64,000 nucleotides of DNA, from assembly GCA_016748015.1 (NCBI GenBank), contig JAAOMT010000512.1:1037757-1101756 (forward strand), written 5' to 3'. Shown here piece after piece: positions 10,381 through 22,527 of this stretch. A model generated the notes under the pieces. That model was not told the DNA's origin. It worked only from the letters and a program-made list of their open reading frames with translations, and ran no database searches. A program made the translations under genes and the position numbers. Each line of letters opens with the position of its first letter. The stretch's first letter is position 1. This DNA comes from Geosiphon pyriformis. Its lineage: Eukaryota; Glomeromycota; Glomeromycetes; Archaeosporales; Geosiphonaceae.

Positions 10381-13300
10381 TTTATTGTAAAAAGCAAGTT
10401 TATCTTAGTACAACAAATTCTGTAATATTTCAGAAATAAAGCCCTTTATAAATTTTGTCTTTGTTTGTTTAATAAAAACACTGTTGTCTTAAAGAAGTTA
10501 CTTCTGCTTATTGCTATTGCTTATCTTTATGTGATCAGAATTATGGTTTTTTCTACATGCAGAAAACCAATTAAAATTGTATTACTTACAAATAAAAGAT
10601 ACTATACAGTCACATTCTTGAAACATCAAGATTCAATTCTGTTAATAGAAGGATAATATTTACTTAAATTGGCCAAAAATTGGATCAAATAAACACTTTT
10701 AGTATATATAATTCTTATTTTATTAATAGTCTCTCCAGCTATAGTTAAAAGACTCTAAAGAGCAATTTTTAAACAGAAGGCAGTTGTAAATTACATATTA
10801 ATTAGTAATAATCTACTAAAAAATCTGTTGTATATAGTAATATAAATGTAAATTATTTTTTATTTTGATTTTTGAATGTTTTATTTACTGTTTATGTTTT
10901 TTATTTTATACAGAAAATAGCATCTCAAAAATAACTATAAAAAGGCAGTAAAACAGAATCTCATACTAGAAAAACTGAACAATTTCAAAAAAAATATTAA
11001 TCAGATTTTGCTATCTAAAGATTATATTAAAAACTTATTCAAGAGATTCAGCAAAACAATAGATATAAGCAACATAACTGAACTGAATTTGTCTATTTAT
11101 CTTAAGAAAATCAAAAACTTTAACATAGTACAAATATATAATGGCTATTTTAAATAATATCTCTACTTTTAATACTTTAGTTACTATCTCTTTGCAGAAT
11201 TCTGGTTTTAAAATAGGTTTGATTAAACAAAATAAAAAAAATGTAAATAATAATAACTACTGTATTATTATAACTATTTTATAGCAGATTGTTTAAAATA
11301 AACATAGTTTTTTCAATATAAAATAGCAATTAGTTTTTAAATAAAAGTCAATTATTAAACATTTAAAATTTTCTGTAATGTTATTTTAAAATATTTAAGT
11401 GATTTATTATTATAATTTCAGAAAAAATATACTTTTTTATGAGTAATTTAAATACTAAATATTTCAATCTGATAAAAATTTTCTCTTAAAACTATGATTT
11501 TAGAGAGCACAGTTTCTTAATTAATATAGTTTTAATTTCGAAAAATATGTTATTTTTAATTAAAATCAGATTTTTTTTTGGTTATTTTAAAAATTTATTC
11601 TATGGTTATATTAGTGGCACAGTATAGAAAGAGTTTAAATAAGTAAAAATAGTTACAATAAATTTATGATTTTTTGTAATATATAAATACTATTATTATT
11701 ACAAGTTTATAATACTAATTTTATTCTTATTTTTTTAGGTTTTTTTCACAAATATAAAAAAAGATTAATTCAAAAAAATAAAGTCTTTAACAATTATCAA
11801 TGCAATGAATAATCATATAATTTACTTAGTATTATTGAAAAATATATATATATTTATGATAAATATATAAAAAAATAAGATTTATAATAAAAGTTTGTAT
11901 AATATTATTCAGATTTTTTTTTGAATACATTTTATTTTGGCCAAAATAGTACAGCACTAAAACATTTAACAGTAAAAAGCCATGAAAAAGCAGACAAAAA
12001 AAGAACAATACAGTCTAAATTAATAGTTTTAAAATTTAAAATACCAAATATCTTGTCTTATAAATAAATTAGTAATAATTATTATTAATAAACAGTCTAT
12101 ATATGTAATACAAAAAATTAAAAAAAAGCTACAATAATCTTTACAGTCATTTACCAGAAATATATAGTACAAAAATAAGTAGTATAAACAAAATATAAAT
12201 GCTAATACAGTATTTTCAGATGTCAAAAATATAAAAAAAAAAAATTAAAACCAGAAGTTATTAATAAAAACTATTTAAGCTTTTATGTTTATTATAAAAA
12301 TGCTTATTGAATCAAAAAAAGTTCTGTAAATTATTATATATAATTATAATAAATATATTGTATTTAAAAAAATAATATTTATGAAAAAAAAGATAGTAAC
12401 AACAAAAATTACTAATTTTTTCTGGCTCTTTGTTTAACAAAATACAAATGACAATTAGTTTTAAAACTTTATATTCTAATATATATACTATTAATTGTAC
12501 TATCAAATATTATTTTAATTATTACTAATTTTTTATCTTTTGTTTAAAATTTATTTATTATCTTATAATAAAATCTTTGTTTACTACAGCTGATTATTAT
12601 TAACATATATAACATATATTATAAACAGTAAAATATTTTAACAGACAATGTAAATTGAATTACTAATTTTTATAAAACAAGAAAAAATAAACCAATCATC
12701 TTTAAAGCATTTTTTAATATAAATTATGTAAAATTTTTAATGAATTCTTATAAATTTTAGTTTGTGTAAAAGCTAATTTTGTTAATAAATAGACTATATA
12801 TTTATTAAAAAGAGTTAAGTATAAAAAAACTTTTATTAAGTTGAATTATGAAATAACAAAAAAAAAATATTATTATTATTAGAACTATACTAACTATGAA
12901 GATACCAATATTAAATTATTTGAAAATAAAGACACTAATTGTAAATTATATATTACAGATTAAAAATCTGATTAATATACTAAAACTTATATGAAAAAAA
13001 TTTTACAGTTAGAAATATAATAAATAAATCTTGACTATAAAATCAAAAAATTGTTGTAAAATCTGGATTCTAAGAACTATTATAAGTTAAAAAAGATTAA
13101 ATAAGAGATATTAGTCAAATAGCTTGAAGCTTTTGAGTTAAAAAAAGTGGTTACAAAAGTTAAAAGCTTATTGTATTCTTTAAATAAGGCTTTATTAACA
13201 ATAAATTTTATAAGCACTATTACAATTTTTCTAAATACAAATCTATTAAATAAAGCTATAAAAAAAAATTACATAAAAAAAATAAGACTTGAACAGTTCT

Positions 13301-13397
13301 GTTGTTTTTTCAATTACATTGCTCAACTGTTTAATTTTTTGTCTGTTTTCAAAATAAATAAATCTATTTTTAACAATTACTAAGTATTTTTTACATA

Positions 13398-13625
13398 AGA
13401 AAAGAGATATCAAATTTTTTACATTCTTTCTTTAAAGCAATTTTAAGTTCAATTATAGATTTTGGAAAGTCTTTATGTTTTTCTATATTGTCTTTTAATA
13501 GCTTTTAAATATTCTTAATTAGATTCAGATTTGACCAGTTAATAGTCATAATTTTATTTTCTGTTAATTATTTTTTGATATTTTTTATAATATATATTAG
13601 TGTATAGATTCTAGTTAACAACTTA
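13398..13625 (-). pseudogene. heavily decayed Tc1/mariner transposase fragment
   Basis: Minus-strand reading gives the C-terminal part of a Tc1 transposase with many transitions. The segment ENKIMTINWSNLNLIKNI then stop then KLLKDNIEKHKDFPKSIIEL matches the usual layout, in which a Trp-Pro-x-x-Ser-Pro-Asp-Leu-Asn-Pro-Ile-Glu-Asn block is followed by a Trp-Lys and a basic helix. Conserved Pro codons read as Ser or Leu, Glu as Lys and Trp as a stop: all are C-to-T or G-to-A changes. Upstream (about 13600) an in-frame stop replaces the second catalytic Asp, before NLYTNIYYKKY. No protein could be made. Confidence 0.5.
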
Positions 13626-14906
13626 ATTGCTTTCTAAAATGAAAGTATTTGCATAGTTATATCACAATTGAGAGTTTTATTTTCAAATAATTATTTCTTT
13701 TGATGTACAAATCAACTTTAAAATTTGTTAAAAGGTTAAATTTCTGTTGACTTATTTTATTCATTAGAATTTAACTTAAGGAACATTATTTTAAAGTAAT
13801 TATTTTCTTTGAACAAAAAAAATGGTTAAGCATATTATTTAAAATATATTAGTTTTTAATATTTTCACATTTTTGTAAATTTGGTTTTTAATATTGTTAA
13901 AATATAATTTTTAATTAATAATTATAAAATATAACTTTGTTGAAATTTTCTTTTGTTCTTGTAAAATAAGTTACTAATTTTTTAAATAATTTTTGTCTGC
14001 TTATTAAAGTACTAGATTTCCATAAAAATGGTTATTAATTTTATATTTGCCAAGTATAATTCTTTAAATTTTTTAAAATTCCAAATTGTTGTTTACAATT
14101 TATTAATAACATTTTAAACTTGTTATTTCAGTAATTGTTACTTTATATAAATTTCAGCTGATATGTTAATTTTATTTTGATAAATCTTATAAATTATTTT
14201 TATTTTATTTTAATAACTTTGGTGCCAAATATTTTAACATATAAAACAAATCTTTTATTTTGTTATCTTTTTAAATTAAATTAATATAGTAATTTTATAT
14301 AAAAAAACCAAATATTCTGATTTATGTATTTTTTTGTGCTTACAATATTGGCTCTTTTTTTTTATTATTTTTAAATATTTTCAGTTAAAAAATCATCAAA
14401 AATATGCAAAAAATAATATATTTTAAAAATATTAATTAATAAATTTAACAATGTTTCTTATTTGTAATATATTGAAAAATAATTTAAATATATGCTATTT
14501 ATTGTTTAATTCTTTATATTAATGTAATAAATGTTAAACTTTAAATACTTAATAAAACAATGACATAAAATTACTATCTTGATATTAATATATAAACACA
14601 AAAAACAAATTCAAAAATTTTTTATGTCAAACAAGCTCTTGCATTTTTTTAATATAGATAAAGAAATTTAAGTTTTTAAATCTTAATTTTTATATTTTTA
14701 TCTTTTAGCATTTTTTATAACTTATTTAATTTATTTGAATTGCTCTTACAAATTCTAAATTAAAAACAGATTTTAAAATATTTTAAAGATTTTAACAACT
14801 AAAATTGTTAAAATTAAATCAATATTTAACTAAAAACTATTTTTTATAATAAAATAAAATTTGATTAATTTTTGTTATTAAAAAGCTGTTAAGATTTCAA
14901 ATATAT

Positions 14907-15568
14907 TGTTATGGGTTGGAGTAACAAACTAATAGATAGCAAGAGAAAACAAGATTGTAGGATGATGAAAGGAATCAAAAGGAATTCAACTTTAAAGAGC
15001 AAATTAAATGAGCATGAATTCAATGTGCAAAATCAGTTTTATAAATTATCTCAGTTGTTATATTTTTAAAAAAATAACCAGGGAATTTAAAAGTAGAAAA
15101 ATAGTCTGTACTATTAACAAATAATCACACACTGGTATAATTCTATGCTTCATGTTGGCACTCTTAGAATTCAATATTAGGTATTAGATATACTCTTCAG
15201 TTACATTTTATTCAATAATTTTCAAATGCTACAATTATATATTTCAAGAAAAAGATAGAAAATAATCAACAAGTAATCTTTTATCTCAAGATGTTCAAAT
15301 ACTTGAAGGTAGAAAAAGAGAAATTAAAGATAAGAGAAGAATTGAAATGAAAGTTGTTATTTTATTTATTTTATTTTCTTGATTTCTGATATGCATTTTT
15401 ACAGCTAAGAGATTCATTGCTTATATAGCTATTAAAAATGGTCAATGATCAGGTCCATAACTAAGTCAATGATCAAGTCAATGATCAGATTAATGATCAG
15501 ATCAACAGTCAGATCATTAATCAGATCAATAATTACTATTTAAGAATAGAGTGACTAATTATATAACA
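14907..15568 (-). mobile_element. possible solo LTR (LTR-retrotransposon remnant)
   Basis: A 662-bp segment bounded by TGTTAT and ATAACA, the short inverted ends typical of LTRs. On the minus strand a TATATAAG box (about 15430) is followed by an AATAAAATG poly(A)-like signal (about 15210), in the order U3-R-U5. I see no target-site duplication next to it, no primer-binding site and no polypurine tract. It may therefore be a degenerate solo LTR, or the ends may be coincidental in AT-rich DNA. Confidence 0.35.
15440..15531. repeat. short degenerate tandem repeat of a TCAATGATCA-like unit
   Basis: About seven imperfect copies of a 10-15 bp unit containing ATGATCA or the variants AGATCA and AGTCA, lying in the upstream (U3-like) part of the possible LTR. 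Such units can be enhancer-like repeats of a retrotransposon promoter; that role is inference. Confidence 0.5.
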
Positions 15569-17725
15569 TCAGTGACTAATACATATGATAATTAATAAAA
15601 AGTATGAGTTTCAACCATAATAATATACTTGAATTATATTTAACACCATATATATTTCTCATAATTTATCATAATATAAAATTAGAAAAATATTTTATCA
15701 ACAAAAAATTAAATAATTTAATTATCTTTGATATCTTTTTTTTATTTTCTATATTTTCTTATGACTTAACATGTATTAATCATTCAAGTTGAAACAGATT
15801 ATTAAGAAATGAGTGAAATATTTACTTCTATAGTTTGTTTATCAAATAAATCAATATAATAATTAATAAAATTGTTTTGTCTTAACAAAAAATAGATAAA
15901 TACATATTAAATTGCTTTAAGATCAGAAAATTTAAGATAAAAATATAGTCTTATTTTTTTTGTTTTGAGAAAATTTCAAGACCTTTTTTCTTAACTAGTG
16001 TTTTTGCTAATATTTTTTTAATTGTCAATCTTTTTTTTTCTATTATTTATAGTTTTGAAAAAGTTACTAATTGTTAATTTTACTCTCATAACTACTTTAA
16101 TCAAATTAGTAAATTATGGATATAACTTTGCTTTTAGTTGGTTTGAATATCACAGCTCAGTAATCAATAGTATTATTGTATAATAAGGCTTTGACTTGTA
16201 GATTGCAATAGTAATATAGCAAACAATTTGTTTTTTTTGAATATATTAACAAATTTTTAAAAATACTTGCTTATATTTTGTTTCAGATATCTTTTTTGTA
16301 GTTTGGCTTTAATGTGTCACTTTCTAATATTTTAATAAAAATTGTAGAAAAAAGTCATTATTTTTTTGATTTTACATAAAAAAAGCATATAATAATTATA
16401 AACAGTCTTTTTTTTGTGAGCTAGCAACTCATAAAATAGCTTGTTGAGACTCTATAATGCACACTGACATGCTATTAATAGTGTGCTCACCAATAAGCAG
16501 TGGTATTTTTTACTGCCAGTGATTAATAGGGTAGTTAGTAACAAAAAAGCATATACAATATTGCTAAATCAATCAAATAGAATAAGTAAACTTATTTTAA
16601 AATCTTGTTTCTCTTTTAATACTTTCTGTTAAACTTTAAACACTTTAGAGTAGTGCTTATTAATAGTGTACAGTTTATTTTTATAATACTTATTTCTTTA
16701 TTTTCCAAATTTTTATAAAAAGAATCAAAAATTTAAGAACTTTTAAGTAAAGATATGTCTATGTTCTTCCAAAAAGCTCTGAATAATCAAGGCTAAATTA
16801 AAGTAAATACTTTGTAAGGCATGGTTTTAAGAACTACAGAACACTGTTTCTTGTTAAGATATTTTAGAGAATCAAGATAGTGACCTGCATAATGACAATA
16901 GGTTTAAGAAGTTGAGTACAATGAATGTTGTTAAAAAAGTAAATGTGTCAATTGTGCATTAGGATTTTTCAATTGGTTTTATCAATTGCTGAGTCCAAAT
17001 TAAGTTGCAATGTATTTAGATTGTTAGGTGAAAAAATCTTAAAACCTGAATTTTTTATGAATAAGCTTTTTGTTTATTATTATTTATTTTAAAATCTAGA
17101 TTGTATTATTAGTTATTCAAATTAACCAAATCAATAAGCATTTTAAATTTATTTTAGTAATAATATTGATTATTTGTATCAATATTAACTATAAAATGGT
17201 TTAAAACAGATAAATAATTTGAATAAACATAAGTCATATAAAAAAAAATTTTAATCTTTTATTTTACAAAGGTGAAAAATTTTAATTCTCAAGTTATTTT
17301 TAAATTATTGTGCTTTATCACATGCATTAAAATATATAATAAAGAATTTAATTTCTTGAATTTTTCAAAAATTATTAATATATTAATAATATATTAATAA
17401 ATAAAAATTTTTAATATATTTATTTAAATAATAATAAAATATAATTATAAACAATTGAAATATTTTTTTAGTTTTTAATATCTGTTTTGTATACAATTAT
17501 AATTTTTTTTTGGTTATTAATACACATAATATAATTATTTTTAAAATTATTGTTATTTTAATTAATTAATTGAAATAAAAGAAAAATCAAATCAATATAA
17601 ATCAATAAATTATAAAAAAACAAATTAAGCTAAAGAAAAAAGGTAGATTTTATTCATATTAAACAGTTAAATATGACATTATAGTAAAAATGTATTTTGA
17701 AAATTATAAAAATGAGAAAAGAACT

Positions 17726-20700
17726 CGTTTTTTGTACATTATTACAAATTTTAAATTTTGTTTTTAGCAATAACAATAGTAATTTTTTTTTCATTTAAAA
17801 ACTAAGATTACTAAAAAAATTGATAAAAAATAAAATTTATTAAAAGTAATTATTTTGAGTAATGAAAATGATACAGCTTTTTTCTTCAATTAAGATATTG
17901 GTAAGACTTTAAAAAAGTAATTAGTATTATATTTTTAAAATTCTAATTAATAAAGTAACAATAGTAAAAAATAATTGTATATTAGCATGGGCAATATGAT
18001 TAAAAAGTAGATATAATGAAAGTATTGGCATTAAATTAGGTAAAGCAAATAACAGATTAAATAAATAAATTACTGAATACACAAATTCCAACAAAAAGAA
18101 AAATAATCAGTGATAAAGCAAAGGGAGATTGAATTTGGAAAATGTGATTTGAAGTAAGTAATTTAAGATAAAATGAGAATTAATTCAATTGATTAATGCA
18201 ATTGTAAAATTTTAAAGCAAAAATAACAATCAACGTTGTATTCTCTATTCCTAGCTTGCTATTTGTTATTATATTTGGTGAACAATAACAAAGCAATAAA
18301 TCGTTACAATAAAAATTCCAAACTACCTTATTACTTTTCTCAGAACTAGCATATTTCAAATTGAAGAGACTTTGTTTTAGTTTTTTTGGTTTTTTATTCC
18401 GTTATGTTATCTTGAGTAAAATCCTCTTTTCTCTGTTTTTTTACAGGCCTGTGAAATGTTATCTGGCTTCAGAGTTAAGAGTTGTACTATAAGTGCACAT
18501 GACCAGTTATTCTCGCAGCAATCCTATTGGATATTTTTATAAGTATTTGGATAGTGGAAAACAACATAAATTACAAAAATTCATTGATTAACGACATCTA
18601 CTTTCTTTATTTTATTAAAAGTCTGTCAAAAGATTGCTAATCTTATGTTTTAGTCTGTAGAAGTGCTAGGACAAAAACAAAATGTTATTAGTCTTGTTAC
18701 ATAAAAAACTGTATGCTAATTGGTAATTCAGAAGAATGCATGATTAAAAACTGTTAATTATCCTATGGCTTTGACCATCATAGTTCATGATTAATTGCCT
18801 AGAGTACATATTATGTGTGCACAGTCACTTGTCAATGCCATTTTTGTCATAAATTGGATATTAAATGCAGAAGTCTCGATATCTAGAAGGCAACATGCAT
18901 CAAATACAATGCAGATGGCGTTGTGATAACCTCTACCCAAACTTGCCGTTAAAATCAAACGTCACGAAGCACATTTTCAACTCTTCATACCAGATATGAT
19001 GTCTTGATTAATATTTCGTAATCTATCATGAATCAAGGCATAGAAAATAGTTTCCCCCTTGAGAAGACCCATGAAAAATGACAAGTTAAAAGCTAGGTCA
19101 ACAATGACCTTTTAGATAATTCAAACAATGACTTTAATTCTCAATAAGATATTTTCAATTATTTCCAAGAAAAGAAAGAAAGCTTTGGCAATACAATCAA
19201 AAACGTCATATGATCTTTAGGGTGTGAAGTATTTAGGGATTTATTCATTTTCAATGGTTTTGAAATTTATCCGTTATTTATGCATTTCTAGTAACTTTGG
19301 CAAATGCAAATTAAGCATAAACCCGTTACATCTAATTGTTCGCCGCGCAATGGTGTTTCCAATAAAGTTTGCATGCAGTTATATGCTTGTTTATATGCAT
19401 ATACGGTATCTAAAAATCCACTTCTCCTTGTAGATCAAGAGTAGTTAGAGGAAGAAATATCAGCAAAACAAATAATCAACAAGCTCTACTCTATTTGAAT
19501 ACTCATTTAGTTGCAATGTTAAATTTTGAAACAATTGTTTAAAAATATTGGAATCGATAAAATAATTTTAAAATCTAGTTCTTTTCACATGGGTCAAATC
19601 GGGAATTAGGTTTTCCTGTTTGGATAATACAGAAGAATTTCCCACAATTGATACATATTAGGGAAGAAATAAAATTCTCATTATGACAGAATTTTCTCAA
19701 GCCCATGAACCATTATTTAAATTTTTGGTTTCTAACCCTGGTTCACCCAAATCGGAATTATTTTATTTTAGGCTTAATGTGATTAGCTTTTTAAAGAAAT
19801 TTCCAAACCAAAAATCTTTTTCTCAAAGAACGTGCTAGAAATCATTGATTTTAAATCTAACACTAATATTAACATGAATATCTCCAAAAATAAAGTATAT
19901 TTTTTTATTTGGAACCGGAATAACATATACACTCTTATTCGGAATCTCCAATCATTTTTAAATACAGAAAGTTGTCCAACAACTAAATTGCTAATAAGAT
20001 TTTATTTGCAATTGGTAAAACTTTAAATTTTGTATTAAACAATTAAATACTTTGTTGGATCTCTTTGAGCTGCTATTACTGCTTAAATTTAACATGATAT
20101 AATATCTTTGTTATTCTTTCTTAATATAATATTCAAGTTAATGGCTTAACTTTAGCTTATAGGTTTTGATTGAACTAAAAATCTGGATTTGAGCAAGCCA
20201 AACAAAAATATGTAATTCAAATTTTGCGTAAAATATGTTTGCAACCTTTAATTTGTGAAATTAAACATTTTTTACTTGGAACTAACCATTGTTTTTTAAT
20301 AACACATATTGCAAGATAAATATAGTATATTTTTCAAGTGTTTTAACATATTTATTTTCAGTTAAAACTATGTTTCACAGTTGTCAAAATACGTAGAAAT
20401 AACTATTTATCAATAGTTTTTTACTATATATTAATATTTATAATCTTTCTAAAACTGGAAACAGGTTGACTGCTGCAATAGAGGTAGTTGATGATATAAT
20501 CAGGTTTGCACGTTTTTCAATGCTCAGAAATTTGATTTCTTACCTTTTTGGGCAAATGAACACTTCAATAATATCTTTAAATAATACCTTTAAATTTTAA
20601 AAAGGGGAAAAATAAATTTAATTAAATATTTGAAAAGCGTTTTAATAAAATGATCCGAAAGTTAAGAATCCTTCCATTTTCGAAAAATACCCCTCATACT

Positions 20701-22527
20701 TCTTAATACCGAATTTAGAGATTGTAGCAAACAGCTAGTCAATGTCGAAGAATTTTTCTTTTAAACTAAACCTAGCAATGAGTACCATGGACCTTTTCAC
20801 GACACATAAGCTTCCTGCTAATCAACATAAGGACAATAGTTCACGCTGTATATTCCACTGTGAGAATTTTAGGGCGTATGTGATAGCCTCCGTAACCAGA
20901 CCCTTCTTTTCAAGAAATTTGTCGAAAAATAGCAACAAAGTTATTAGGTCCACCATAAAATATTCCTAAAGGGGGATCTACATGGTTTGGCCTCAGCAAA
21001 TAACAATTATCATGTGATTAACAAAAAACTATTTTTGCTAAAACTTAATGATTATTAAGCCTTAATAAAAATAGGTTATAAATCATAAAAAATGAAATAT
21101 CTTGATGTCATAAAAATTTATTTCATCTGGTTTTGTTGTGATAATATAATCAAGGAACAATATTAAAGTTCATTCTAATGAAATTAATGTGTATTTTGAT
21201 TAATCATCTTGGAAACTCAAGTGAGCAAGAATTCTCACGTTTATCAGATTCACCTGCTCTTTCTAAAATTTTATAAGAATTAATCAAAATAATTTAAATA
21301 ACACATTAAAAGTTCTCTATCCTTAAACTAGCGCTCGATTTTTTGTATAAATCAATCATGTGATCCAATAAAGGGATCATTTAACTCTTCGACAATCATT
21401 TTTTACGTGAGAAATTTATTCCCAATTTGTCAGCGCAAACTGATTCTTAAAATACATTTCACCTGGTATGATATACTCTTCACTGTCAAATTCACCCTAA
21501 TCAACACTCAATCTTCCATCCATCCAATGGCGATTCTTTCGCATATGTCGCATCTCGCTGTTCTGATAAATGGGTGAAATTGAATTATCGCAGAAATGCC
21601 TCATCGTCTCCAAATTTAGTGTTGATGATCAGCAGAAAATGCTCAATAAACGAGCTCCCAAGGCAGGAATTGAAAATATTAAATATATTTTAACTAAAAA
21701 TTGCTTTTTTCTCAAAAAGCTTTTATAATCTTTGGTATGTTAAACATGGTGTGAAGCTTTCAGATATAAAACCTTCACAAAAAAAAAGTTTTCTCCGTAG
21801 ATTTTATCATTTCAAAATCTCCGTAAACAAAAAGAATCTTAAATGTGCTTTTATATATTATAAGAACTTCCTTTGTTATCATATTCACACATTTAATACG
21901 ATTAAAAAACTGATATTCAGAAAAGTCCGGAACTAGGCTTAATTAAAGGAAAATATCAAACGCATAAAGCATCACCAAATTAGAAGGAAAAACATATACA
22001 AGCACACATATAGGTATCTGGGAATTCTAGAGTCACTATTTTCAAGGATATCTGTTTCGAAGGAGTGTTAGGATATTTACGTGAGGGAAAAGTGCTAGTT
22101 ACCTTTGGTAGTGATTTTCCGATCGGTGTCATTTTGATATTGTCAATCCACATGGTTTGATAAATTGTGTTACTGTCCTCTATTAAAGTTTTTACTAATT
22201 TTTATAAATACCAAGAGATTCAAACAGAATCTTCATTATAAAAGCGTATTACTTTAGGAGATTCAAAATTTTGGGTATTTTTTTTATTGTTTTAATATAA
22301 TTAATAATTGATATGACCCGGCTATTTTCTAGATAGTAAAACTCTTCACATTCCCATAAAAGCAACTAAAACAACAAATATTTCCATACACAAACCCTCT
22401 CGTCCAAAATCTGATATCAAACAAGTTTACTAAAATATATATTAAAACTTCTTTTCAATCGTATAATTCTCCCATCGCAGAGCGAAAAAATTTTGTTGTT
22501 CTTCTCCCCTCACAAACTTCCTCCTTG
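17726..22527. other. AT-rich intergenic region
   Basis: CpGs reappear from 17726 on. Open frames up to about 75 codons (for example 20742-20969, 19224-19433, 21751-21936) have no recognisable family features or splice partners. The last few hundred bases form the promoter region of the copper ATPase. I see no RNA gene or clear repeat. Confidence 0.5.

Larger units (their letters stand above)
10381..17725. other. CpG-free, extremely AT-rich block (decayed repeats)
   Basis: Reading every line, I find a single CG dinucleotide (about 11540) between the one at about 10377 and the next at about 17726. Flanking intergenic DNA of similar AT content has them regularly. Estimated G+C is about one fifth. 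TG and CA are common, which fits loss of methylated CpG by deamination. No intact gene is present. Remnants of mobile elements can be made out: a Tc1 transposase fragment (about 13.4-13.6 kb) and an LTR-like unit (14.9-15.6 kb). I infer old, formerly methylated transposon DNA. Confidence 0.7.
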
